From an uncultured Saprospiraceae bacterium (GTDB lineage Bacteria; Bacteroidota; Bacteroidia; Chitinophagales; Saprospiraceae), in the NCBI GenBank assembly GCA_937941765.1, contig CALDGQ010000011.1, positions 1 to 64,000 on the forward strand: 64,000 bases of DNA, given 5' to 3'. Below, in pieces: positions 29,534 through 37,347 of the stretch; the first letter of the stretch is position 1, and each line of letters opens with the position of its first letter. The position numbers and the translations under genes were made by a program. The notes under the pieces were generated by a model. The model did no database searches, was not told the origin of the DNA, and worked only from the letters and a program-made list of their open reading frames with translations.

Positions 29534-32500
29534 ATGAAGAATTGCTTTACACTCTTCTGCATTTATGGATTTACAAATACACTTTCAAATAAAAATAAAA
29601 GTGTAAATATAAATTCAACTAAGTTACATAACATCCTTAAGGGAATGGTGTTATTACTCCTTTGCTTTGCAGCTTTTAATCAAGCAAATGCACAAGCATA
29701 CTGTACAATGGCTTGCCACAACCAGGTAAACATTTCAATGGGTACTAACTGCCAGATTGAAATTGGATATGATGTAATGATGCCAGATGGGGACAACCCA
29801 GCATTGTGCTCACCAAATGGACCACAAGCTTATATGGTTTTTATCACTTATCCAGCTGGTACCAATACTTTTGATCCACCAAATATTGTCGATGCTTCTC
29901 ATGTTGGACATAACTTAGAAGTTATGGTAAAACACTGGGCTACGGGAAATACTTGTTGGGGAAATGTATTAATTGAAGATAAGTCACCACCACAAATTAC
30001 ATGTCCTGCGGATATAGTCATTAATTGTTCTGACCCACTTCCAAATGCCAATATACCGAACGCTAATATTTTTGATTGTTCAGCTACGACACAATCGTAC
30101 TCAGACAATGAAGTTGATCTTGGTTGCAACGGAACTTATTCAAGTCAAATAATCAGAACTTATTCTGTTACTGATGCGATGAATAATACGGCAACTTGTA
30201 CTCAAAATATTTATGTGCAAAGAGCAACATTAGCAGATGTTCAACAACCTAATAACTATGATGGTATTGATTATCCTGTTTTATCTTGTGGTTCTCAATA
30301 TGGACCTGATGTCGTTCCTGGCCCATTATTAAACGGAAATGCAATTGTAAATGGAGGTTCATGCGATATTTTATTAACGCACAGTGATCAAGAAATTGAT
30401 TTATGTGGTGGTAGTAAAAAAGTAATCCGTACTTGGACAGTAGTAGATTGGTGTAGTGGTGCAAATACTAATATGGTGCAGTTGATCAATTTAATGGATC
30501 AAACGCCACCTGCAATTACTTGTCCTGCCAATGTGAACTTTGGTTCCAATTCACAAGATTGTAATGGTAGTGTTGTATTTCCACCTGCAACGATCAGTGA
30601 TAACTGTTCAAACCCAGTAGATGTGGTAATCAGTACTTCAGTTGGTTCAATTTCTGGAAATGGTGGTTACCTTTCTGGAATTCCATTAGGAAATCAAACC
30701 GTTACTTATACAGCGACGGATCAATGTGATAACACTTCTTCTTGTTCCATTACAGTTGATATTAATGATAACACGCCTCCAATTCCAGTATGTGATCAAA
30801 ATACAGTTGTTGCACTTTCAGATGGACCCAATGGCGGGACATTAGTTTGCCAACAAACCTTTGACGATGGTAGCTATGATAACTGTGAAATTGTAGTGAG
30901 AGAAATAAAAAGAATGGATGCACCTCCTTCTGTCCAATTTGATGATTGTGTATTGTTAGGTTGTGAAGATGTTGGAACCAACGTAATGATTATTTTCAGA
31001 GTGGCGGATGCTGCTGGAAATTCAAATCAGTGTATGGTGGAAGTAGAAGTACAAGATAAAGGACTTCCAGGATTGGTATGTCCTCCAGACAAATACTTAG
31101 AATGCACACAAGATTATAATGATTTAGGATTGACAAGTGAAGCGGTTGCAACTGACAACTGTGGTGCTGTCGTCACTTTTACAGATGTTCAAACAAACAT
31201 CGACGATTGTGGTGTTGGATATATTAAGAGAAGATGGAGAGCGGAAGACGCGAATGGAAATTTTTCAATCTGCGATCAGAATATTTACTTACAAAATAGC
31301 TATCCATTTACAGAAAACATGATTGTTTGGCCATTAGATCCACCGGCTGTATCTTGTGTAGATGCGTCTACTTTGGATCCTGAAGATTTGGATTCACCAT
31401 ATGATCAACCTACTTATAATGGGGACGTTTGCGATCAAGTATTTAAGTCATACGAAGACAAAATATTTTATGTAACAAACAGCACTTGCTTTGAAATCAG
31501 AAGAGAATGGAAGGTAGTTGATTGGTGTCAATATGATCCTAATTCAGCTTCTCAAACAGGAATTTGGTATCATACACAAACAATAAGTGTTACTGATTCA
31601 GAAGCGCCGACAATCAATGGACCTGCGGATATTGTGATTGCAGCAACAGATAATAGCTGTACATCATCTTATGTCGACATACCAGTAGTAACTGCGACAG
31701 ACTGTAATCCTGATGTGGTTATAACAAATAATTCACCATATGCAACTTCCAATACTGGAGGTGATGCCTCTGGAAATTATCCTTATGGAAATACAACAGT
31801 TACTTTTTTCGCTTCAGATGGATGTGGTAATGTTTCTGAACATGATGTAGTAATTAAAATTACGGATGGGAAAGCACCAACACCTGTTTGCATTGTGGTA
31901 TCAACAGATATTATGTCGACTGGAACAGTTGATCTATGGGCTTCTGACCTTGAATCGGGAAGTAGTTTTGACAACTGTACCGCTTATGATGACTTAACAT
32001 TTACGATACGTATTCTCGAAGATGGAGTACCTCCCTCATCAACCCCACCTACTTCTTCTTCGGTTACGTTCACGTGTGATCACATTGGAAACGTACAATT
32101 GCAAGTATGGGTAGGAGACGAAAGTGGTAACTGGGATTACTGCCAGACTTATGTAAATGTGCAAGATAATTTCAACGCTTGTGGAACGGCTCCTCCTCCT
32201 CAAAACAATGAATATTATATTGCAGGAAGAATTGCTAATGAAGAATCAGATGATGTAGAAGATGTGGAAATGGAAATCAGTAGTGGTTCAACTTCTCCTT
32301 TGATGACAGGCGCAGATGGTGCTTATATGTTTCCTAATTTAGCACCAGGTGCCAACTATACCGTTACACCTGAAAAGGATATCAACCATGGAAATGGAAT
32401 CTCTACTTTTGATTTGATTATTATGCAAAAGCATATTTTAGGAATAGCACCATTGGACTCTCCTTATAAAATTATCGCTGCAGATGTCAATAAATCGGAG

Positions 32501-33472
32501 ACGATTAGTACAGTTGATATTGTAGAATTGAGAAGATTAATTTTAAATCAGATCACAGAATTTACAACGAATACATCCTGGAGATTCGTAGATACAGATT
32601 TTGTATTCCCTAATCCTAACAATCCATTTGAGACGGACTTCCCTGAAGTATTTTCTCTAAATAGTTTGACAGGAGATGTGACGGCTGCGGATTTTGTAGC
32701 GGTCAAAGTGGGAGATTTAAATTGTAGCGCATCACCTAATAACATGGTAGGTACGCAATCAAGAAATGATGAAACAATGACATTTGGTTTGACCACAAAA
32801 GAACTAGCAAATGATCAAATCATGGTTTCATTTACTGCTAAGGAATTTAAAGATATGTTAGGTTATCAATTCGCTTTATCATTTGATACAGAAACCTTGT
32901 CATTTGTTGATGTGATAAAAGGCGATTTACCTAACATAGACACTAATAATTTTGGTTTTTCTTTGTTAAATGATGGTATTATTACCACCAGCTGGAGTAC
33001 TTCAACATCCAATGGAATGGAGGATGGAGAAGTTCTCTTCAGCTTGGTTTTTGATAAACTACAAAAGAATTTACCAAATAGTATTTTTAAATTGGAGTCT
33101 AACATTGTAAATGCAGAAGCTTATCGTCAAAACGAAACTTCTATCACACCATTAGATGTTAACATTGCAATTGAAAATAACAACATTACTACAGAAATTT
33201 TATCTACTACACACTTCAAACTTTATCAGAACAAACCAAACCCATTCGATAACGAAACGGTTATTGGGTTTGACCTTCCGGACGCATCCAATGTCTCAAT
33301 TAAGATATACGATATGTCTGGAAAGGTTCTGAAATTGACCAATGCTGATTTTGAAGCAGGCTACAATGAAGTGACGTTGAGGAAAGATGAAATTGAGACA
33401 ACAGGAATTATCTATTACCAAATTGAAACCGCAACAAATACTGCGACTAACAAAATGGTAATCATTAGATAA
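29534..33472 (+). CDS. HYR/Ig-like repeat protein with dockerin, cohesin-like module and T9SS type A domain (paralogue 4)
   Basis: This protein has 1312 residues from the ATG at 29534 (MKNCFTLFCIYG); an open frame from 29420 would add 38 residues that do not look like a signal peptide. The hydrophobic core before NQANAQAYC (about 36-55) is the probable signal sequence. The head CHNQVNISMGTNCQI resembles paralogue 1 (CNGQVNISLDANGQA). HYR-like repeats run to about 880, a regulatory-like fold starts at about 895, and dockerin-like loops at about 949-1012 read DINHGNGISTFDL and DVNKSETISTVDI. The second loop lacks the usual glycine. A cohesin-like module starts at about 1082 (MLGYQFALSFDTETLSF) and the type A sorting domain at about 1229 (LYQNKPNPF). 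Confidence 0.82.
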   Translation: MKNCFTLFCIYGFTNTLSNKNKSVNINSTKLHNILKGMVLLLLCFAAFNQANAQAYCTMACHNQVNISMGTNCQIEIGYDVMMPDGDNPALCSPNGPQAYMVFITYPAGTNTFDPPNIVDASHVGHNLEVMVKHWATGNTCWGNVLIEDKSPPQITCPADIVINCSDPLPNANIPNANIFDCSATTQSYSDNEVDLGCNGTYSSQIIRTYSVTDAMNNTATCTQNIYVQRATLADVQQPNNYDGIDYPVLSCGSQYGPDVVPGPLLNGNAIVNGGSCDILLTHSDQEIDLCGGSKKVIRTWTVVDWCSGANTNMVQLINLMDQTPPAITCPANVNFGSNSQDCNGSVVFPPATISDNCSNPVDVVISTSVGSISGNGGYLSGIPLGNQTVTYTATDQCDNTSSCSITVDINDNTPPIPVCDQNTVVALSDGPNGGTLVCQQTFDDGSYDNCEIVVREIKRMDAPPSVQFDDCVLLGCEDVGTNVMIIFRVADAAGNSNQCMVEVEVQDKGLPGLVCPPDKYLECTQDYNDLGLTSEAVATDNCGAVVTFTDVQTNIDDCGVGYIKRRWRAEDANGNFSICDQNIYLQNSYPFTENMIVWPLDPPAVSCVDASTLDPEDLDSPYDQPTYNGDVCDQVFKSYEDKIFYVTNSTCFEIRREWKVVDWCQYDPNSASQTGIWYHTQTISVTDSEAPTINGPADIVIAATDNSCTSSYVDIPVVTATDCNPDVVITNNSPYATSNTGGDASGNYPYGNTTVTFFASDGCGNVSEHDVVIKITDGKAPTPVCIVVSTDIMSTGTVDLWASDLESGSSFDNCTAYDDLTFTIRILEDGVPPSSTPPTSSSVTFTCDHIGNVQLQVWVGDESGNWDYCQTYVNVQDNFNACGTAPPPQNNEYYIAGRIANEESDDVEDVEMEISSGSTSPLMTGADGAYMFPNLAPGANYTVTPEKDINHGNGISTFDLIIMQKHILGIAPLDSPYKIIAADVNKSETISTVDIVELRRLILNQITEFTTNTSWRFVDTDFVFPNPNNPFETDFPEVFSLNSLTGDVTAADFVAVKVGDLNCSASPNNMVGTQSRNDETMTFGLTTKELANDQIMVSFTAKEFKDMLGYQFALSFDTETLSFVDVIKGDLPNIDTNNFGFSLLNDGIITTSWSTSTSNGMEDGEVLFSLVFDKLQKNLPNSIFKLESNIVNAEAYRQNETSITPLDVNIAIENNNITTEILSTTHFKLYQNKPNPFDNETVIGFDLPDASNVSIKIYDMSGKVLKLTNADFEAGYNEVTLRKDEIETTGIIYYQIETATNTATNKMVIIR

Positions 33473-33549
33473 TCTCCTTCACTGCCACCGAGAATGGTTG
33501 CAGTCAAATACGGCTAAGTTTAGAGATTTTCAATAAACGGTTTTGGGAT

Positions 33550-33587
33550 AGAGCCTCTTTCAATAAAGTTTGAAAGAGGTCTCTTAT
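33550..33587 (+). terminator. Terminator after paralogue 4
   Basis: GAGCCTCTTTCA pairs with TGAAAGAGGTCTC with a one-base bulge, followed by TCTTATTT. It ends the surface-protein locus. The preface CGGTTTTGGGATA resembles that of the paralogue 1 terminator. Confidence 0.75.
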
Positions 33588-33664
33588 TTAAATAAGCTCG
33601 CTAAATATAGGAAAAAATTTAAACTATCCATTGCCCATTAACATAGAAGTATTAGTCAAAGCAT

Positions 33665-33712
33665 AAGATTAAGTTTAAGGAGCGCGCGAGCTTACGTCTT
33701 AAACTTAATCTT
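33665..33712. repeat. 15-bp perfect inverted repeat in a repeat-rich gap
   Basis: AAGATTAAGTTTAAG (33665-33679) pairs perfectly with 33698-33712 around a GC-rich 18-base loop. The left arm region (GTCAAAG-x2-TAAGATTAAGTTT) recurs near 33816-33838. Further on, ACATTCTGCGGTTC occurs twice, at 33903-33916 and 33925-33938. A weak GCCTC/GGAGG hairpin with a T-run lies at 33763-33797. The whole gap 33588-34068 has no gene. Confidence 0.65.
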
Positions 33713-33998
33713 TCAACTTAAACTTATCAAGATACCGCTTTAGTCCCCTGATTTATTAAAGCAGCCTCTTTCGAACTTTTGTTTGGAGGAGGTTTTTACA
33801 TTGCAAGTTTAAACGTCAAAGTGTAAGATTAAGTTTTTAGCGAAGTAGTGTATGCGGACAACCAAACATGAATATACGCGTGGACTCGCGTACTCAACTT
33901 CAACATTCTGCGGTTCTCTGTTCGACATTCTGCGGTTCAATTTCGTTTTCACACAGCCTGAAATCTTAAAACTTATCCAGGGAACCTTTTCAAGTCAA

Positions 33999-34028
33999 TT
34001 GGTATTTATAGCTTATGAATTATCTTTG
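33999..34028 (+). promoter_or_regulatory. Bacteroidota-type promoter for the EGF-like lipoprotein gene
   Basis: TTG at 33999-34001, 19 bases, then TATCTTTG at 34021-34028 give a full match to TTG-N19/21-TAnnTTTG. It leaves a leader of about 35 bases before the ATG at 34069. Confidence 0.7.
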
Positions 34029-34068
34029 TAAAGTCAACGGATATTAATTTAAAATTCAAAAACATAAA

Positions 34069-34896
34069 ATGAAAAAGAATCTATCTCATATCCTACCCAT
34101 TTTAATATTAGCATTAATTAGTTCAATAATAATTGCAGGATGTAAAGGCGACGATAATGCGGTCCCCGATGTTGAAAATTGTACTATAGATTGTCAAAAC
34201 AATGGTATTCTTACTATTGATTGTGAATGTGCCTGTCCAGAAGGATTTGAAGGTGAGTTATGTGAAATAGTAACGTGTACACTTGTTTGTCAAAATGGAG
34301 GAACCCTGACTTCACAATGCGAATGTGACTGCCCAGAAGGTTTCACAGGTACTAGTTGTGAAAATTGCGAACCAAAAGTTGGATTTTTTGATCGTACTGC
34401 TTATTGGAGTCCAGGTAATCTCAACCTTGTAGATGATGTAGAATCAACATTGCCTGCTAGTTTTATTTTAACTGGTTTTGGATTCAGTACTTCATCAACA
34501 ATAATGGTAGCTGGAAGAGAAGTATTTCAAGATGGGACCTTAGGAGAAGAAATTCAATTTAGAGATGGCAGCAATCCAAATGGCGATCTTGATGTTTCTT
34601 ACATCGTACCAGAAGGAACCGTTGTTACTGGAGTAGGCTTTGGACTTAATAGTACCAGCGAAGTAAGTCGTTTGGTTGTAAATTATAGTGAAATTACATT
34701 TGATGAATCCTGTGATTTAAAATTGGGACCACCAATGCTTTATGATAACAATAGTAGTGACGATGTCGATGCGTGGCTGAAGATTTCTGATACAGGTCTT
34801 GATACAAGGTATTATGGATTTAGAAGTTTAGAAATTAAATACACGAGTCCTCGACAAGTAGAAGCATATATGGGAGAAATTATCAATCAATTCTAA
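34069..34896 (+). CDS. Lipoprotein with two EGF-like modules
   Basis: This 275-residue protein has a type II signal peptide ending at a lipobox (IIIAGC, Cys about 25), so it should be lipid-anchored. Two EGF-like cysteine modules follow at about 38-66 and 69-100, each with the closing CPEGFxGxxCE pattern. The rest (about 101-275) is probably beta-rich with no family I recognise (SFILTGFGFSTSSTIMVAGREV, split here as seen around 130-150, and a later LVVNYSEI). EGF modules usually mediate protein or calcium binding. It has its own promoter and is followed by ruvX 57 bases later. It may belong to the surface repertoire, but nothing ties it directly to the preceding locus. Confidence 0.75.
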   Translation: MKKNLSHILPILILALISSIIIAGCKGDDNAVPDVENCTIDCQNNGILTIDCECACPEGFEGELCEIVTCTLVCQNGGTLTSQCECDCPEGFTGTSCENCEPKVGFFDRTAYWSPGNLNLVDDVESTLPASFILTGFGFSTSSTIMVAGREVFQDGTLGEEIQFRDGSNPNGDLDVSYIVPEGTVVTGVGFGLNSTSEVSRLVVNYSEITFDESCDLKLGPPMLYDNNSSDDVDAWLKISDTGLDTRYYGFRSLEIKYTSPRQVEAYMGEIINQF

Positions 34897-34941
34897 ATGA
34901 TAATTTGAATACGACAATCTATATAATTATATCTATAAAAT

Positions 34942-34949
34942 TATCTTTG
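34942..34949 (+). promoter_or_regulatory. -7 element immediately before ruvX
   Basis: TATCTTTG matches TAnnTTTG and ends only four bases before the GTG start of ruvX. If used, transcription would begin at or next to the start codon, giving a leaderless message. No well-spaced TTG is seen upstream. Confidence 0.4.
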
Positions 34950-34953
34950 CAGC

Positions 34954-35367
34954 GTGGGAAGAATATTAGCAATAGATTACGGCACTAAACGAATTGGATT
35001 AGCAGCCTCAGATCCGTTAAAGATCATAGCATCTGGTCTGGAAACTGTTGAAAATCAGAAAATTATTTCTTTCTTGGAAACCTATTTGGAAACAGAAGAA
35101 GTGGAATGTTTCGTGGTGGGAGAACCATTTCATCATGATGACCAACCCACTCAATTAACAGGAAAGATCAATGAATTCATCAACAAATTAAGAAAGAAAT
35201 TTCCAAATATTCCTATAGAAAGAGTGGATGAACGACACACATCAAAAGATGCAAAAAGAATAATCTTAGACAGTGGCGCGAGGAAAAAAAAGAGAAGAGA
35301 TAAAGGATTAGTAGATAAGGTAAGTGCTATCCTTATCTTACAAGAATATTTAGAATCGAATCGATAA
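34954..35367 (+). CDS. ruvX: Holliday junction resolvase-like protein RuvX (YqgF)
   Basis: This 137-residue RNase H-fold nuclease is implicated in 16S rRNA 5' processing in bacteria and possibly in junction resolution. The N-terminal motif ILAIDYGTKRIGLA holds the first catalytic aspartate (Asp8). FVVGEP (about residue 55) and ERVDERHTS (about residue 90) hold further acidic residues, and a C-terminal DKVSAILILQEYL helix is typical. The start is GTG at 34954, chosen because the conserved strand begins three residues later and no ATG is available. The def gene begins nine bases after the stop, so the two are probably one transcript. Confidence 0.93.
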   Translation: MGRILAIDYGTKRIGLAASDPLKIIASGLETVENQKIISFLETYLETEEVECFVVGEPFHHDDQPTQLTGKINEFINKLRKKFPNIPIERVDERHTSKDAKRIILDSGARKKKRRDKGLVDKVSAILILQEYLESNR

Positions 35368-35376
35368 GACACAAAA

Positions 35377-35934
35377 ATGATACTACCAATTTACGGATAC
35401 GGTTTTCCTGTTTTGAAACAAAAAGCCAAGGCAATTGACAAAGATTATCCAGAATTCAACACGTTGTTAGAAAACATGTGGGAGACCATGTACAACTCTG
35501 ATGGGGTAGGGCTCGCTGCACCTCAGATCGGAAAAGCCATCCGTATATTTCTTGTTGACTCTGTTCAAATGATGAAGGAAGGAGAAGAAGATCTAGGAAT
35601 CAAACAAGCTTTTATCAATGCCGAAATGATCGAAGAAGGTGGTGGAGAATGGGAATATGAAGAAGGCTGTTTATCGATCCCCGATGTGAGAGGCAATGTA
35701 ACCCGCGAAAAACAAATCAAAATCAAATATCAAGACGAAAATTTCGAAGAACACACCAAAGTGTTTACGGGTGTCAATGCCCGTGTCATTCAACACGAAT
35801 ATGATCATATTGAAGGCAAGTTGTTTATTGAAATGCTTAAACCCATCCGTAAACGTCGTGTTAAAAGAAGATTAGAGAAGATAAAAAAAGGAGATATTGA
35901 AGTTGGATATAAGATGAAATTTTATGATAGATAG
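35377..35934 (+). CDS. def: Peptide deformylase
   Basis: This 185-residue metallo-hydrolase removes the formyl group from the initiator methionine of new proteins in the cytoplasm. All three family motifs are intact: GVGLAAPQ (43-50), EGCLSIP with metal ligand Cys98, and QHEYDH with ligands His140 and His144 and catalytic Glu141. Length and C-terminal basic helix (KPIRKRRVKRR) are usual for Bacteroidota. It is probably co-transcribed with ruvX nine bases upstream. Nothing unusual is seen. Confidence 0.97.
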   Translation: MILPIYGYGFPVLKQKAKAIDKDYPEFNTLLENMWETMYNSDGVGLAAPQIGKAIRIFLVDSVQMMKEGEEDLGIKQAFINAEMIEEGGGEWEYEEGCLSIPDVRGNVTREKQIKIKYQDENFEEHTKVFTGVNARVIQHEYDHIEGKLFIEMLKPIRKRRVKRRLEKIKKGDIEVGYKMKFYDR

Positions 35935-35977
35935 GATCTTTGATCTTTATATCTTCGAATGGTTTTTGTACTTATTT

Positions 35978-36058
35978 GTTCTGGCGATCTTTAGTCGCCA
36001 ATAGAGCAGGTCAAATCAAGAAGGGGCGACTGAAGATCGCCCGAACAAGAAATATATA
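35978..36058. repeat. Hairpin repeat, family R3 (copy 1)
   Basis: The left arm GTTCTGGCGATCTTTAGTC... (35978-35999) pairs with 36025-36046 over 22 positions with two mismatches, followed by AAGAAATA. The same elements in the same orientation occur at 40741-40807. The rest of the gap 36059-36422 has no gene. It contains a small CGATGT/ACATCG hairpin with a T-run at 36363-36389. Confidence 0.8.
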
Positions 36059-36422
36059 CAGAGCGTTAGGCTACCATTCACTACTCACATTTATGTCCTT
36101 CCACCCAAGTTTTAACAATCCAAATACAATTTAAAAATAAATCACCTTTTCCTTGAAATTTCGCTTTTTTTTTTTTGTAACATTGCATTAGCGAAAAGAA
36201 CCCCACTTCTAAATTGCTTTAGAAGCTTTAATAGCTCAACCAAATAGCAATTATTTAAATAGCCTGTATATAGATTATTGACGATGTGAGTTTAGTGCAT
36301 AGTGTACTAGCTTCATAGTTAATACAATAGTAAACAAATTGTTCGGCCAACAATCTGAATAGCGATGTATTGCTCTTAACATCGTTTTTAATAAATAAGA
36401 GTATAATAAAATACAATCTAAA

Positions 36423-37259
36423 ATGAAAATTAGAAAATTATTTTTTTTACTAGCAGCATTCACAACATTGGTTTTTTCGTGTAACGAAAATTCCAACAAG
36501 GATTTTGATTTATTAACTCAAAATGAAGTTCAATCAAACCCAGAAGAAAAGAATGAATTATTAATTGAATTTTATCTAGAATTTACAGGAGTAGTTGGGA
36601 AACTAATTAAGGAAGATTTAGCTTCAGAACTAAATCTTATTACTGATTTTGAAACTGAGGATGAATTAAATTCTTATCTTTTGATATTAGAAGCGGACCT
36701 GAAAAAGCTAAATATTTATGATGAAATAAAATATTTAGCTGAAAAGCATTCTTTTATTGTGAAGTCATTTCCCGAAGTAGCCCGCTATAATAAAGAAGAC
36801 TGGGAAGAGGTTGGCATTTCTGCATTAGAAAATATACAAAAAGGGCCTGATCTTGGTCACATAGGTACCATATTTTCGATTAATTGCACTGATCCTTTAT
36901 CTGCATTTAAAGATTCAGATTTATTCCCCCAGTATGTTGGTTGGACAGATTTAGAAATTGCTGCAGAAATTTGTGTTGGAGGGGCGCAATGTTATGAAGA
37001 TTTTGAAAATACGTTAGAACCAATAATAGCTGATTTCAATGCAGATGTCAGATCTTGTCAAATTAAGGGAGCTACTATAGGGCTTTCAACATTTGGGATT
37101 ACTACCAGTGCCACTGTAGGATTTGGAGCTATTTTGGGAGCGATTTCTGGTACAGTTACAGCTACTCTTACTATCTTAGCTTGTGTGGATCCATTGGCAG
37201 ATAGTCTTGAAATTAAATGTGATACTGCAAATGAGGCTTTTGAAGGCTGTTGTAATTAA
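36423..37259 (+). CDS. Hypothetical lipoprotein
   Basis: This 278-residue protein belongs to no family I recognise. The N-terminus MKIRKLFFLLAAFTTLVFSC is a lipoprotein signal with Cys20 as the lipid-modified residue. The first half (about 25-140) is charged, acidic and helical. The second half has four separated cysteines, a long Gly/Ala/Thr-rich hydrophobic stretch (about 213-255, ATIGLSTFGITTSATVGFG) and a CC pair before the final Asn. Such a hydrophobic tail could insert into a membrane or form a peptide-like core; that is inference. The gene is AT-rich and lies in the segment between the two R3 repeats. An inverted repeat follows at 37276-37310. Confidence 0.65.
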   Translation: MKIRKLFFLLAAFTTLVFSCNENSNKDFDLLTQNEVQSNPEEKNELLIEFYLEFTGVVGKLIKEDLASELNLITDFETEDELNSYLLILEADLKKLNIYDEIKYLAEKHSFIVKSFPEVARYNKEDWEEVGISALENIQKGPDLGHIGTIFSINCTDPLSAFKDSDLFPQYVGWTDLEIAAEICVGGAQCYEDFENTLEPIIADFNADVRSCQIKGATIGLSTFGITTSATVGFGAILGAISGTVTATLTILACVDPLADSLEIKCDTANEAFEGCCN

Positions 37260-37275
37260 ATCAAAAATTGTATTA

Positions 37276-37310
37276 TACCATATTTGCTATTTAATATAGC
37301 GAATATGGTA
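37276..37310 (+). terminator. Stem-loop after the hypothetical lipoprotein gene
   Basis: TACCATATTTGCTAT (37276-37290) pairs with ATAGCGAATATGGTA (37296-37310), one G-T pair, five-base loop, followed by TATTTT. A terminator is likely. Confidence 0.6.
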
Positions 37311-37347
37311 TATTTTACCTTTACTCTAAAAACTTCTATTATTTGAC

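Noticed and set aside
4114-33472. Whole locus considered as a classical polysaccharide-degrading cellulosome
   Set aside because: No glycoside hydrolase, carbohydrate-binding module or SusC/SusD-type gene is recognisable in the locus.
36065-36125. GCGTTAGGC considered as an integron attC core
   Set aside because: No matching second half, no integrase, and no cassette-like gene spacing.
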